NCBI RefSeq assembly: GCF_042653765.1
Contig: NZ_JBHSEZ010000029.1
Coordinates: forward strand, 62,001-126,000
DNA: 64,000 nt
Direction: 5' to 3'
From: Castellaniella denitrificans
GTDB lineage: Bacteria > Pseudomonadota > Gammaproteobacteria > Burkholderiales > Burkholderiaceae_B
The position numbers and the translations under genes are program-made. The notes beneath the pieces are model-generated. The model worked only from the letters and a program-made list of their open reading frames with translations. It did no database searches and was not told where the DNA came from. Of the stretch, positions 17,356 through 26,998 are shown piece by piece (positions within the stretch are counted from its first letter, which is position 1; every line of letters starts with the position of its first letter).

Positions 17356-18648
17356 ATGGCGATTTCCTCCGTGCGCCGTTCCTTTCTGTGGTGGAGCCTG
17401 GCGGCGCTGCTGATCCTGGGCGCCTGGGGCTGGTGGTCCGGCCGTCCGGCGCCGGCGTCCGCCGCCGAGAACGCCGCGGCTCCCCCTGTCCTGGTGCATA
17501 CGGCGACCGTGGCCGCGCGCGACATGCCCATCCGGATCCAGGGGCTGGGCGCGGTCCAGGCCTGGGCCAGCGTGACGGTGCGCGCGCGCATCGACGGCCA
17601 GCTGGAATCGGTGGGCTTCCGCGAAGGCGAGGTCGTGCGCCAGGGGCAGCTCATCGCCAGGCTCGACGACCGCACGCAGAAGGCCCAGCTGGCCCAGGCC
17701 ATCGCCCAGCGGGCGCGCGACCAGGCGCAACTGGACAATGCCCGCGAGGACCTGGCGCGCTACGTCGAACTGGCCCGCCACGGCGCCATCGACCGCAAGA
17801 CCCTGGACACCCAGCGCGCCCAGGTCGCGGTGCTGCAGGCCACGGTCCAGTCCGACGAGGCCCAGATCCAGGCCGCCCGCGTCCAACTGGACTACACCCG
17901 CATCACGGCGCCGCTGACCGGGCGCACCGGGGCCCTGCGGGTGGATCCGGGCAATCTGGTGCGCGCGACGGATGCCGACGGCCTGGTGCTGATCAACCAG
18001 ATCGATCCGATCGCCGTCAGCTTCACCGTGCCGGACACGGCCTTCGCCGAGGTCCAGGCCGCCGTCCGCGCCCAGGCGCCGGCTGGCGGCGCCGCATCCG
18101 GCCCGCCGTCCGTGGCGGGCGGCGAAGCGGCAGGCAAGGCGGCGGGCGCGGCCGCCGCCCATCCCGTTCCGGGCCTGGCCGTCGAAGTCTACGGCCGGGG
18201 CCGGCCGGAACTGCTCGGCCGGGGCGCGCTGGTCCTGGTGGACAACCAGATCGACGCCGCCAGCGGCACGTTGCGCCTGAAGGCCCGGCTGGACAATCCC
18301 GGCCAGGGCCTGTGGCCGGGGCAGACCGTGGACGTGCGGCTGATCCTGGGCGACCGGGCCGGCGCCCTGGTGGTGCCGGAGTCCGCCGTGCAGCGCGGCG
18401 CCCAGGGGCTGTACGTCTATGTGGTCGAGCCGGACGGCCGGGTGCGCCCGCAGACGGTGCGGATGGCCGTGGCGCAGGACGGCCTGGCCGTGGTGACCGA
18501 GGGCCTCTCGGCGGGCCAGCGTGTCGTGGTCGACGGCCAGTACAAGCTGCGGCCCGGCCTGAAGATCGCCGAAGCCGCGGCTGAGGCGGCCGACGCGGCG
18601 TCGCCGGGCGGGAAAGCCGCGCCCGTCGCGCCCGGGGACGCGTCGTGA
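17356..18648 (+). CDS. mdtA: RND efflux periplasmic adaptor, MdtA type
   Basis: Membrane-fusion subunit of a tripartite efflux pump, 430 residues. A membrane anchor spans about residues 9-28 (FLWWSLAALLILGAWGWW). The lipoyl and hairpin domain follows (VRARIDGQLESVGFREGEVV, ARLDDRTQKAQLAQA), then the beta-barrel (LVLINQIDPIAVSFTVPD) and the membrane-proximal domain (VQRGAQGLYVYVVEPDG). An alanine/glycine-rich insert occupies about residues 240-265. The stop TGA overlaps the GTG start of the permease (GTGA), so the two are translationally coupled. Confidence 0.93.
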   Translation: MAISSVRRSFLWWSLAALLILGAWGWWSGRPAPASAAENAAAPPVLVHTATVAARDMPIRIQGLGAVQAWASVTVRARIDGQLESVGFREGEVVRQGQLIARLDDRTQKAQLAQAIAQRARDQAQLDNAREDLARYVELARHGAIDRKTLDTQRAQVAVLQATVQSDEAQIQAARVQLDYTRITAPLTGRTGALRVDPGNLVRATDADGLVLINQIDPIAVSFTVPDTAFAEVQAAVRAQAPAGGAASGPPSVAGGEAAGKAAGAAAAHPVPGLAVEVYGRGRPELLGRGALVLVDNQIDAASGTLRLKARLDNPGQGLWPGQTVDVRLILGDRAGALVVPESAVQRGAQGLYVYVVEPDGRVRPQTVRMAVAQDGLAVVTEGLSAGQRVVVDGQYKLRPGLKIAEAAAEAADAASPGGKAAPVAPGDAS

Positions 18649-21600
18649 ACATTTCCGAACCGTTCATCCGGCGTCCCATCGGCACCTCGCTGCTGGCGAT
18701 GGCCCTGTTCCTGCTGGGCCTTGCGGTGTTTCCGCTGCTGCCGGTGGCACCGCTGCCCCAGGTCGATTTCCCCACCATCCAGGTCACGGCCAAGCTGCCC
18801 GGCGGCAATCCGGAAACCATGGCCACCAGCGTGGCCCAGCCGCTGGAACGGGAATTCTCCACCATTCCCGGCCTGGTGCAGATGAGCTCCGAGAACGCGC
18901 TGGGCGTGTCGCGCATCACGCTGCAGTTCGCGCTGGACCGCAACATCGACGGCGCCGCCCTGGACGTGCAGAGCGCCATCAACGCGGCCTCGCGGCAACT
19001 GCCCTCGAACCTGTCCAGCCCGCCGACCTTCCGCAAGGTCAATCCGGCGGACTTCTCCATCCTGATCCTGTCGGTGCAGTCCGACGTGCTGCCCGTCACC
19101 GAGGTCAACGACTTCGCCGACAACATTCTGGCCCAGCAGCTGTCGCGGGTCGAGGGTGTCGGCCAGGTGAACATCTTCGGCCAGCAGAAGCCGGCCATCC
19201 GCATCCAGGTCGACCCGCAGAAGATCGCCGCGCTGGGCCTGGACCTGGAATCGATCCGGGGCGTGATCGCCACCACCACGGTGAACCAGCCCAAGGGCAC
19301 GATCGACGGCAGCCGCCAGAGCTACACCATCTACACCAACGACCAGATCCTGGACGCGGCGCCCTGGAACGACGTGATCGTCGCCTGGCGCAACGGCGCG
19401 CCGGTGCGGGTGCGCGACATTGGCACGGCCGTGCCGGGACCGGAAGACACGAAGCAGGCCGCCTGGGCCTTCGCCGGCCAGGGGGCGGGGCCGGGCGACG
19501 TCGCCCGGAACGGGCGTTCCCTGGTGATGGGGATCACCAAGCAGCCCGGGGCCAACGTCATCGACACGGTCGAGCGCGTGCGCGCGGAACTGCCGCGCCT
19601 GATGGCGTCCATGCCGGCCAGCATCCAGGTCAGCACCCTGATCGACCGCACCCAGAACATCCGCGCCTCGGTCCACGAGGTCGAATTCACGCTGCTGCTG
19701 TCGATCGTGCTGGTGGTGCTGGTGATCTTCATGTTCCTGCGCAACGTGGCGGGCACGCTGATCGCCAGCGTCACGGTACCGCTGGCGCTGATGGGGACCT
19801 TCGCCCTGATGTACGTGGCCGGCTACAGCCTGGACAACCTGTCGCTGATGGCGCTGACGATTTCCGTGGGCTTCGTGATCGACGACGCCGTGGTCATGCT
19901 GGAGAACATCTGGCGCCACGTGGAAGAGGGCATGCGGCCCATGGAGGCGGCCCTGAAGGGCGCGCGCGAGATCGGCTTCACCATCGTGTCGATCTCGGTA
20001 TCGCTGATGGCCGTGTTCATCCCCCTGCTGCTGATGGGCGGCATGGTGGGGCGGCTGTTCCGCGAATTCGCCGTGACCGTCGTCATGACCGTGGTGATTT
20101 CCGTGCTGGTGACGCTCAGCCTGACGCCCATGCTGTGCTCGCGCTATCTGCGCAATCCGCAGCAGGCCTCGCACGGGCGGGTCTACCAGGCGTTCGAGCG
20201 CGGCTTCGACCGCATGCTGGCGGTCTACCGCCGGGGTCTGGACCATGCGCTGGACCATCAATTCGCCACGCTGTGCGTCTTCCTGGCGACGGTCGCCGCG
20301 TCCGCCGCGCTGTTCGTCGTGATCCCGAAGGGCTTCTTCCCGCAGCAGGACACGGGCGCGATCTTCGGCCTGGCCGAATCGTCGCAGGACAGCTCCTTCG
20401 ACGCCATGAACCAGCGCATGATGGCCCTGGCCGAGGTCCTGCGCCAGGATCCGGACATCGCCGCCTTCGGCATGAGCAGCAACGCGCCGACCTTCAACAC
20501 CGGGCGCTTCTTCATCAGCCTGAAGCCGCGCGACGCCGGGCGGCGCGCCAGCGCCGACGACGTCATCCGCCGGCTGCGCCCGCAGCTGGAGCACGTGCCC
20601 GGCGTGCGCCTGTTCATGCAGGCGGGCCAGGACATCAACGTCGGCGGGCGACTGTCGCGCACCCAGTACCAGTACACCCTGACCAGCGCCAGCCTGGACG
20701 AGCTCAACACCTGGGCGCCGCGCCTGCTGGAACGCTTCCGCGGCCTGCCGCAGCTGGCCGACCTGGCGACCGACCAGCAGAACGGCGCCAACACGGCGGT
20801 GGTCACGATCGACCGCGCCCGCGCGGCCATGTTCGGCATCACCCCGGCCATGATCGACAGCACGATCTACAACGCCCTGGGCCAGCGCCAGGTGGCGCAG
20901 TATTCCACCCAGATCAACAGCTACCAGGTCGTCCTGGAGATCACCCCGGAACTGCAGTCGGACCCGGACGTGTTCTCGCGCCTGTACGTCAAGTCGCCGC
21001 TGACCGGCGAGCAGGTGCCGCTGTCCAGCCTGACGCGGCTGGATACTTCGAAGCCGGGCTTCCTGTCGATCAATCACCAGGGCCAGTTCCCGGCGGTGAC
21101 GATCTCCTTCAACCTGGCGGCCGGCTATTCGCTGGGCCAGGCGGTGGACGCCATCCACGCGGCCCAGGCCTCGATGGCGGTGCCCCTGTCGATCCAGGGG
21201 GCCTTCCAGGGCACGGCGCAGGCCTTCCAGGAGTCCCTGGCGACCCAGCCCTACCTGATCGCCGCCGCCCTGGTGGCCGTGTACATCGTGCTGGGCCTGC
21301 TGTACGAAAGCTACATCCATCCCCTGACCATCCTGTCCACCCTGCCGTCGGCGGGCGTGGGGGCGCTGCTGATCCTGATGGGCAGCGGCTTCGACCTGAG
21401 CGTGATCGCGATCATCGGCATCCTGCTGCTGATCGGCATCGTCAAGAAGAACGGCATCATGCTGATCGACTTCGCCCTGGTGGCCGAGCGCCAGCAGGGC
21501 CTGTCCCCGCGCGAGGCCATCTACCAAGCCTGCCTGCTGCGCTTCCGGCCCATCATGATGACCACGATGTGCGCCCTGCTGGCGGGCCTGCCGCTGATGC

Positions 21601-21806
21601 TGGGCAGCGGCGCCGGGTCCGAACTGCGCCAGCCGCTGGGCTACACGATGGTGGGCGGTCTGATCCTGTCGCAGGCGCTGACCTTGTTCACGACGCCGGT
21701 GGTGTACCTGTACCTGGACCGCCTGCATCACCGCTACGTGCGCGGCCGGGCGCTGAAGCAGGCGCAGCGGCTGCGGCGCGCGCGTGTGCGGGGGCGGGCG
21801 GCCTGA
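18645..21806 (+). CDS. mdtB: RND efflux permease, MdtB/MdtC (HAE1) type
   Basis: Proton-driven inner-membrane pump of 1053 residues. It has the usual 12 transmembrane segments and two large periplasmic loops. Landmarks are FIRRPIGTSLLAMALFLLGL, LPQVDFPTIQV, the proton-relay region VGFVIDDAVVMLENIWRH with paired aspartates, and RPIMMTTMCALLAGLPLMLG. It starts with GTG inside the adaptor stop codon. Only one permease and no outer-membrane factor gene follow, so an outer-membrane channel must be supplied from elsewhere. Confidence 0.94.
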   Translation: MNISEPFIRRPIGTSLLAMALFLLGLAVFPLLPVAPLPQVDFPTIQVTAKLPGGNPETMATSVAQPLEREFSTIPGLVQMSSENALGVSRITLQFALDRNIDGAALDVQSAINAASRQLPSNLSSPPTFRKVNPADFSILILSVQSDVLPVTEVNDFADNILAQQLSRVEGVGQVNIFGQQKPAIRIQVDPQKIAALGLDLESIRGVIATTTVNQPKGTIDGSRQSYTIYTNDQILDAAPWNDVIVAWRNGAPVRVRDIGTAVPGPEDTKQAAWAFAGQGAGPGDVARNGRSLVMGITKQPGANVIDTVERVRAELPRLMASMPASIQVSTLIDRTQNIRASVHEVEFTLLLSIVLVVLVIFMFLRNVAGTLIASVTVPLALMGTFALMYVAGYSLDNLSLMALTISVGFVIDDAVVMLENIWRHVEEGMRPMEAALKGAREIGFTIVSISVSLMAVFIPLLLMGGMVGRLFREFAVTVVMTVVISVLVTLSLTPMLCSRYLRNPQQASHGRVYQAFERGFDRMLAVYRRGLDHALDHQFATLCVFLATVAASAALFVVIPKGFFPQQDTGAIFGLAESSQDSSFDAMNQRMMALAEVLRQDPDIAAFGMSSNAPTFNTGRFFISLKPRDAGRRASADDVIRRLRPQLEHVPGVRLFMQAGQDINVGGRLSRTQYQYTLTSASLDELNTWAPRLLERFRGLPQLADLATDQQNGANTAVVTIDRARAAMFGITPAMIDSTIYNALGQRQVAQYSTQINSYQVVLEITPELQSDPDVFSRLYVKSPLTGEQVPLSSLTRLDTSKPGFLSINHQGQFPAVTISFNLAAGYSLGQAVDAIHAAQASMAVPLSIQGAFQGTAQAFQESLATQPYLIAAALVAVYIVLGLLYESYIHPLTILSTLPSAGVGALLILMGSGFDLSVIAIIGILLLIGIVKKNGIMLIDFALVAERQQGLSPREAIYQACLLRFRPIMMTTMCALLAGLPLMLGSGAGSELRQPLGYTMVGGLILSQALTLFTTPVVYLYLDRLHHRYVRGRALKQAQRLRRARVRGRAA

Positions 21807-21815
21807 AAACGAAAG

Positions 21816-21840
21816 AAGCCTGGGCCGGATGCCCAGGCTT
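21816..21840 (-). terminator. Terminator between the efflux operon and the aldolase operon
   Basis: Perfect 10-bp stem AAGCCTGGGC with a five-base loop. On the minus strand it is followed by CTTTCGTTTTC, so it best serves the dmpG operon. It may work weakly in both directions because it lies between convergent operons. Confidence 0.7.
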
Positions 21841-21888
21841 GAAGATCATGGCGCCCGGGCCCGGGTCCGCGGCCCGGAGCCGGCAGGG

Positions 21889-22929
21889 TCAGGCGATGGT
21901 CGTCTGTTTTTCGCGCTGGGCCAGCAAGGACAGCGCGGTATCCTCGATCATGTCCTCCTGGCCGCCCACCATGCCGCGGCGGCCCATCTCGACCAGGATC
22001 TCGCGCGCGGGCACCCCGTATTTTTTCTCGGCGCGCTTGGCGAACAATAGAAATGATCCGTAGACCCCTGCGTAGCCCAGCGTCAGGGCGTCGCGGTCGA
22101 TGCGGATCGGGAAATCCATCATGGGGACGACGAGATCCTCGGCGACATCCTGGATCTTGAAGACGTCCACATCGGTCCGGATCTTCATCAGGTCCAGCAC
22201 GGCCACCAGGACTTCCATGGGCGTGTTGCCCGCGCCCGCTCCCAGGCCCGCGCAGGCCGCGTCGATGCGGGTGGCGCCGGCCTCGATCGCGGCGATGCTG
22301 TTGGCTACGCCCATGGCGAGGTTGTGGTGACCATGAAAGCCCAGTTCGGTCTCGGGCTTCAGCGCTTCGCGCACGGCCAGCAGGCGCTCGCGCACGGTCT
22401 CGGGCAGCAGGTGGCCCGCGGAATCGGTCACATAGATGCAGTTGGCGCCGTAGCCTTCCATCAGCCGGGCCTGGCGGGCCAGGCCTTCGGGGCTGTTCAT
22501 GTGGCTCATCATCAGGAAGCCCACCGTATCCATGCCCAGGCGCCGGGCCTCGGTGATGTGCTGTTCGGACACGTCGGCCTCGGTGCAGTGGGTGGCGACG
22601 CGGATGGTATGCACGCCCAGATCGTGCGCCATGCGCAGGTGGTCGGTGGTGCCGATGCCGGGCAGCAGCAGGGCGGAGACCTTTGCGTGCTTCACCACGG
22701 GCAGGACGGCTTTCAGGTATTCCTCGTCCGAGTGCGCGGGAAAGCCGTAGTTGACGGAGGCGCCGCCCAGGCCGTCGCCATGGGTGACTTCGATCAGCGG
22801 CATCCCGGCGGCGTCCAGGCCGGCGGCCACGGTGCGCATCTGGTCCAGCGTGATCCGGTGCTGCTTGGGATGCATGCCGTCGCGCAGCGTCATGTCGTGC
22901 AGCGTTATTTTCTTGCGTTCTTGGGTCAT
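21889..22929 (-). CDS. dmpG: 4-hydroxy-2-oxovalerate aldolase (DmpG/MhpE family)
   Basis: Divalent-metal class II aldolase that cleaves 4-hydroxy-2-oxoacids to pyruvate plus an aldehyde. The 346 residues are typical. The catalytic segment is LHDMTLRDGMHPKQHRIT, with the Arg-Asp and His of the active site. The metal histidines are in LGFHGHHNLAMGVANS. The C-terminal DmpG-like communication domain supports channelling of the aldehyde to its partner. It is the last gene of the minus-strand operon, 11 bases after dmpF. No ring-cleavage genes (extradiol dioxygenase, hydrolase, decarboxylase, hydratase) accompany it. Confidence 0.95.
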   Translation of the reverse strand: MTQERKKITLHDMTLRDGMHPKQHRITLDQMRTVAAGLDAAGMPLIEVTHGDGLGGASVNYGFPAHSDEEYLKAVLPVVKHAKVSALLLPGIGTTDHLRMAHDLGVHTIRVATHCTEADVSEQHITEARRLGMDTVGFLMMSHMNSPEGLARQARLMEGYGANCIYVTDSAGHLLPETVRERLLAVREALKPETELGFHGHHNLAMGVANSIAAIEAGATRIDAACAGLGAGAGNTPMEVLVAVLDLMKIRTDVDVFKIQDVAEDLVVPMMDFPIRIDRDALTLGYAGVYGSFLLFAKRAEKKYGVPAREILVEMGRRGMVGGQEDMIEDTALSLLAQREKQTTIA

Positions 22930-22940
22930 GGTTCGGTTCC

Positions 22941-23855
22941 TCAGAGGGCGGAAGGGGTGGCCTGGGCCGCGCCCTGCAGCATGTGTTCGGCCATCAGCTC
23001 GGCGGTGCGGGCCGCGGCGGCCGTCATGATGTCCAGGTTGCCGGAATATTTCGGCAGGTAGTCGCCCAGGCCCTCGATCTCCAGGTAGACCGACACGCGC
23101 CGGCCGTCGAAGACCGGTCCGTTCACCAGCCGATAACCGGGGACGTATTTGCGCACCTGTTCGAGCATCCGGTGGATGGATTCGGTGATCGCGGTCTGAT
23201 CGGGCTCGGTTGCCGTCAGGCAGTGCACGGTGTCGCGCATGATCATCGGCGGCTCGGCCGGATTCAGGATGATGATGGCCTTGCCCTTTTTCGCGCCGCC
23301 CACCTGCTCCACGGCACCGGCCGTGGTACGGGTGAATTCATCGATGTTCTTGCGGGTCCCGGGCCCGGCGGAGCGGGACGACACGGTCGCCACGATCTCG
23401 CCATATTCCACAGGCTGGATGCGTGATACGGCGTACACCATGGGGATGGTCGCCTGCCCGCCGCAGGTCACCATATTGACGTTCTGCCGGTCCTGCCCCA
23501 CCAGATCGGCCAGGTTGACCGGCGGCACGCAATAGGGTCCGATGGCCGCCGGCGTCAGGTCGATCATGCGTACGCCCAGCGCCGTGAGCTTGTCGGAATT
23601 GGCTTTGTGTACATAGGCGCTGGTCGCGTCGAAGGCGAAGCGGATGTCGTCCTCTAGGACGTGGGGCAGCAGGCCGTCCACGCCCTGGTCGCTGGTTTTC
23701 AGGCCCAGCTCCCGAGCCCGTTTCAGGCCGTCGGATTGTGGGTCGATGCCGACCATCCAGACAGGCTCGATCCAGTCGCTGCGCATCAGCTTGGCCAGCA
23801 GGTCGGTGCCGATGTTCCCGGGGCCGATGATGGCGGCCCGTAGCTTCTTTGTCAT
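22941..23855 (-). CDS. dmpF: Acetaldehyde dehydrogenase (acylating), DmpF/MhpF family
   Basis: NAD-dependent enzyme that converts acetaldehyde from the aldolase to acetyl-CoA. The 304 residues include the Rossmann motif AAIIGPGNIGTDLLAKLM and the catalytic Cys in NMVTCGGQATIPMVYAVSRI. PGTRKNIDEFTRTT and ITESIHRMLEQVRKYVPGY are family landmarks. I chose ATG 23855, preceded by GGAG; an in-frame TTG at 23867 is also possible. It forms the channelling complex with dmpG and directly follows the TRAP genes. Confidence 0.95.
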   Translation of the reverse strand: MTKKLRAAIIGPGNIGTDLLAKLMRSDWIEPVWMVGIDPQSDGLKRARELGLKTSDQGVDGLLPHVLEDDIRFAFDATSAYVHKANSDKLTALGVRMIDLTPAAIGPYCVPPVNLADLVGQDRQNVNMVTCGGQATIPMVYAVSRIQPVEYGEIVATVSSRSAGPGTRKNIDEFTRTTAGAVEQVGGAKKGKAIIILNPAEPPMIMRDTVHCLTATEPDQTAITESIHRMLEQVRKYVPGYRLVNGPVFDGRRVSVYLEIEGLGDYLPKYSGNLDIMTAAAARTAELMAEHMLQGAAQATPSAL

Positions 23856-23904
23856 GACGAACTCCAATTATCCGAGCGTGAAATTAGGGTCATGGGAGGC
23901 GCGC

Positions 23905-25188
23905 TCACTTGCCCATGAGACTCAACGGCGCCAGCGACAGCGGCGGCACGTAGGTGATCAGCAGCAGCACGATCAGCATCGAAGCGATGAAGATCAGCGC
24001 ACCGGCGGAGGCTTTTTCCAGCGTGGTGTTGCCGATGCGGGCGCCCACGAACAGATTGACCCCCACGGGTGGCGTCACCATGCCGATGGCCAGGTTGACG
24101 ATGACCACGATGCCGAAGTGCACGGCGTCGACGCCCACGGCCAATACCACCGGCAGCAGGATGGGCGTAAGGATGATGATGGCGGCCAGGGTCTCCATGA
24201 ACATGCCGACGAACAGCAGCAGCACGTTGATCAGCAGGAGAATCAGCACGTGGTTGTCGGTCAGGCTGACCATGGCCTCGGCGATCATCACCGGGATGCG
24301 TTCGATCGTCAGAACGCGGCCGAAGATCGTCGCCGTGCCCACGATCAGGATCACGGTGGCCGAGGTCAGCGCGGATTCGGCGATGACGCGGTACAGATCC
24401 TTCCAGCTCAGTTCGCGGTGTACGAAGACCCCTATCACGAAACCGTAGATCACGCCCACGGCGGCCGCTTCTGTGGGGGTGAAGATCCCGCCGTAGATGC
24501 CGCCCAGAATGATCACGGGAACCAGCAGGGCCCATTTGGCGTCCCAGACCGTGGCCAGGATCTCGCTGCCGGTGTAGCGGCGGTCCTCTCCCGTATAGCC
24601 GCGCTTGCGGGCGCTGAACCATGCGACGATGATCAGGCCGAAGCCGACCAGCAGGCCCGGGATGATGCCGGCGATGAACATTTGCGTGATCGACACGTTG
24701 GCCGACACCGCGTAAATGATCATGGGGATGCTGGGGGGGATGATGATGCCGATGCTGCCGGCCGAGGCTATGAGGCCGACGGACCACCCCTTGTCATAGC
24801 CGGCCTTGGCCATGGCGGGCAGCATGATGCCGCCGATGGCCGCCACGGTGGCCGGGCCCGAACCGGAGATGGCCGCGAAGAACATGCACGTCACCACTGC
24901 GATGATGGCCAGTCCGCCGGTGTAGCGGCCGAAGAAGACGGCGCCGACGTTCAGCAGGCGGCGCGACAGGCCGCCGTGACCCATCAGGTCGCCGGCCAGG
25001 ATGAAGAAAGGCACCGCCATCAGGGGGAAGGAATCGATCGAGGTGACCAGGCCCTGGGCGATGAAGCTGCTGCTGACCTTGCCGCTGTACAGCAAGGCGA
25101 AGGCTGAGGCCAGTCCCAGGGAGATGGCTACCGGAACGGCGGCGACCAGCAGGATGATGAACGTGCCGAATAGCAGGAATGAAACCAT
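23905..25188 (-). CDS. TRAP transporter large permease (DctM family)
   Basis: Main membrane subunit of a TRAP importer driven by a cation gradient, 427 residues. It has about 12 hydrophobic segments, with PFFILAGDLMGHGGLSRRLL, FAAISGSGPATVAAIGGIMLP and VTPPVGVNLFVGARI as landmarks. It starts three bases after the small permease stop. Known substrates of the family are C4-dicarboxylates, sugar acids, keto acids and hydroxyacids. Here the neighbours suggest a hydroxyacid. Confidence 0.95.
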   Translation of the reverse strand: MVSFLLFGTFIILLVAAVPVAISLGLASAFALLYSGKVSSSFIAQGLVTSIDSFPLMAVPFFILAGDLMGHGGLSRRLLNVGAVFFGRYTGGLAIIAVVTCMFFAAISGSGPATVAAIGGIMLPAMAKAGYDKGWSVGLIASAGSIGIIIPPSIPMIIYAVSANVSITQMFIAGIIPGLLVGFGLIIVAWFSARKRGYTGEDRRYTGSEILATVWDAKWALLVPVIILGGIYGGIFTPTEAAAVGVIYGFVIGVFVHRELSWKDLYRVIAESALTSATVILIVGTATIFGRVLTIERIPVMIAEAMVSLTDNHVLILLLINVLLLFVGMFMETLAAIIILTPILLPVVLAVGVDAVHFGIVVIVNLAIGMVTPPVGVNLFVGARIGNTTLEKASAGALIFIASMLIVLLLITYVPPLSLAPLSLMGK

Positions 25189-25191
25189 GGT

Positions 25192-25668
25192 TCAGACCTC
25201 CTCGCCGATGGCGCGGTATTCCTGGGCGATGGCCTGCAGCAGCCGGATCACCGCCAGTCCCAGGCTCACCGTGGGAGCCAGGTAGATCCAGCCCATGTGG
25301 ATGCCCAGGGACGAGGATTTCTGGCCGAAGTGAAAGATCTTCATGGCCAGCGTCCAGCCCTCCTTCATCACCAGAAAGGCGAAGGCACCGAACACCAGGT
25401 AGGCGAAGATGTGCAGCCAGTGACGGCCGCGCGCCGGCAGGCGTTCGCTCAGGGCTGTCACGCAGATGTGGGCCTTGCGCTTGACGCCGTAGCTGACGCC
25501 GATGTAGGTGGCCCAGATGAAGCAGTAGCGAGCCAGCTCTTCGGACCATGCCAGGGAGTTGAGCATGACATAGCGCATGAAGACCTGCGCGCCGATCAGG
25601 ATGGACATGGCTGAAAGCAGGAGGACGAGCAGGGCCTCCTCGAAGTGATCGTCGATCAGCTTGAGCAT
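25192..25668 (-). CDS. TRAP transporter small permease (DctQ family)
   Basis: A 158-residue protein with four transmembrane helices, starting MLKLIDDHFEEALLVLLLSA and containing LAWSEELARYCFIWATYIG, the DctQ signature. The start at 25668 fits the family; longer upstream readings would include non-conserved, proline-rich sequence. Between this gene and the binding-protein gene lies a GC-rich intercistronic stretch of 121 bases. Confidence 0.92.
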   Translation of the reverse strand: MLKLIDDHFEEALLVLLLSAMSILIGAQVFMRYVMLNSLAWSEELARYCFIWATYIGVSYGVKRKAHICVTALSERLPARGRHWLHIFAYLVFGAFAFLVMKEGWTLAMKIFHFGQKSSSLGIHMGWIYLAPTVSLGLAVIRLLQAIAQEYRAIGEEV

Positions 25669-25789
25669 GATGGGGGTTCCGGTTCGTGGTCCGAGCCGCT
25701 CGGGCCATGGCCTGGCCGGGGCGGGCGGGGGGTAGGGGGCGCCCTGGGTGCCGGGGTACGGGCCCTGGACGCCGGTTGCTGGCAGGGAA

Positions 25790-26809
25790 TCAGCGATTGA
25801 CTTCGGCGACGATGGCATCCACGACTTCGGCGCCGATCTTCTTCTTGACCATGTCGTAGATCGGGCCCATGCGGTCGGCGAAGGCGGCGTGTTCCTCGGG
25901 CGTCAGGTCAATGATCTGCACCTGCGGCATGGCGGCGACGGCCTTCTCGTCGGCCTGCTGGGCCAGTTCACGCTGGTAGCGCGTCGTATCCTTCACGACC
26001 TGGTCGAAGATGGCGCGGTCCTGGTCGCTGAAGCCGTTGTAGACATCCGGGTTGATCAGCAGAGGCCAGGGCGAATAGACGTGGTTCGTGCGGGTGATGT
26101 ATTTCTGCACCTCGTAGAACTTCATGTCGTAGAACAGGTTGATCGGGCCTTCCTGTGCATCGAAGGTGCCCTGCTGGAGCGCGGTGAACAACTCGCCGAA
26201 GGCCAGCGGCGCGGGGTTGGCGCCTTCCGCCTTCCAGGCGGCGATGTGGACTTCATTTTCCATGGTGCGCATTTTCATGCCTTCCAGATCCTTCGGGCTG
26301 CGGATCGGTCGCACGTTGTTGGTCAGCTGGCGAAAACCGTTTTCCCAATAGGCCAGGCCCTTGATGCCGACCTGGTCCAGGCTGGCCAGCAGTTTGGTGC
26401 CGATGGCGCCGTCCAGTACCCGGTAGACGCCTTCGCGGTCCTTGAACATGAAGGGGATGTCCAGGGCGAAGAAGTCCTGGTTGAATGCGCCGAGCACCGC
26501 CGATGACACGAAGGACAGGTCCAGGTTGCCGAGCTGGATGCTTTCGATCTGTTCGCGTTCGCTGCCGAGCTGGGAGCTGGGGAAGACCTGCAGGGTGATG
26601 CGGCCGTCGGTCTTTTCCTTCAGTTCCTTGGCCATGAATTCCAGGGCCTGATGGCCTGTGCTGGTGGTCGAGGACGAGTGGGCCGCCTTCAGCACGGTCT
26701 GCGCGGAGGCGGGGATGGGCGCGGCCAGCCCGAAGGCCAGAGCGACCAGGCCGGGCGCCAGGAAGGTCTTGCGGGCAAGGCGCCCTGTGAGTATCGCGAA
26801 GGATTGCAT
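25790..26809 (-). CDS. TRAP transporter substrate-binding protein (DctP family)
   Basis: Periplasmic receptor of 339 residues. A signal peptide ends near PIPASAQ at about residue 37. The binding domain shows TDGRITLQVFPSSQLGSERE, the carboxylate-binding Arg in RSPKDLEGMKMRTMEN and GELFTALQQGTFDAQEGPIN. It is the first gene of the operon dctP-dctQ-dctM-dmpF-dmpG. It is divergent from the FAD dehydrogenase, with a shared 203-base regulatory region. Confidence 0.94.
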   Translation of the reverse strand: MQSFAILTGRLARKTFLAPGLVALAFGLAAPIPASAQTVLKAAHSSSTTSTGHQALEFMAKELKEKTDGRITLQVFPSSQLGSEREQIESIQLGNLDLSFVSSAVLGAFNQDFFALDIPFMFKDREGVYRVLDGAIGTKLLASLDQVGIKGLAYWENGFRQLTNNVRPIRSPKDLEGMKMRTMENEVHIAAWKAEGANPAPLAFGELFTALQQGTFDAQEGPINLFYDMKFYEVQKYITRTNHVYSPWPLLINPDVYNGFSDQDRAIFDQVVKDTTRYQRELAQQADEKAVAAMPQVQIIDLTPEEHAAFADRMGPIYDMVKKKIGAEVVDAIVAEVNR

Positions 26810-26983
26810 GTCTTCTCCGTGGGGGTGTGTCTGATCTGTCTTTCGGCCTGGACTTTCCATCCGGCCAGCCGAGGCTGCCGGACGCCTGGAGGCGGGCCGG
26901 CGCGGGACGACGGGCCTGTATTCAGCCGTCCGGAGATTTTAGATTGGTGATAAAATTTTTTCAATAGATGAGATTAAGTCCCA

Positions 26984-26998
26984 TATATTGAGAATATA
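26984..26998. promoter_or_regulatory. Palindrome in the divergent dctP / FAD-dehydrogenase region
   Basis: Perfect inverted repeat TATATT, GAG, AATATA, 14 bases before the FAD-dehydrogenase start. The surrounding 60 bases are strikingly AT-rich compared with the flanks. It is a candidate site for the nearby IclR regulator. Confidence 0.45.

Noticed and set aside
18417..21731. 1104-codon open frame opposite the RND permease
   Set aside because: The residues are His/Gln/Arg/Gly-rich with no domain, and the plus-strand permease is full-length and canonical.
21889..23855. DmpFG as the tail of a local aromatic meta-cleavage pathway
   Set aside because: No extradiol dioxygenase, hydrolase, decarboxylase or hydratase gene is seen; the neighbours are transport genes.
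25192..26809. Sialic-acid uptake by the TRAP genes together with the DapA-family gene
   Set aside because: No kinase, epimerase or deaminase of sialate metabolism is present, and the DapA-family sequence fits keto-deoxyarabonate dehydratase better than sialate lyase.
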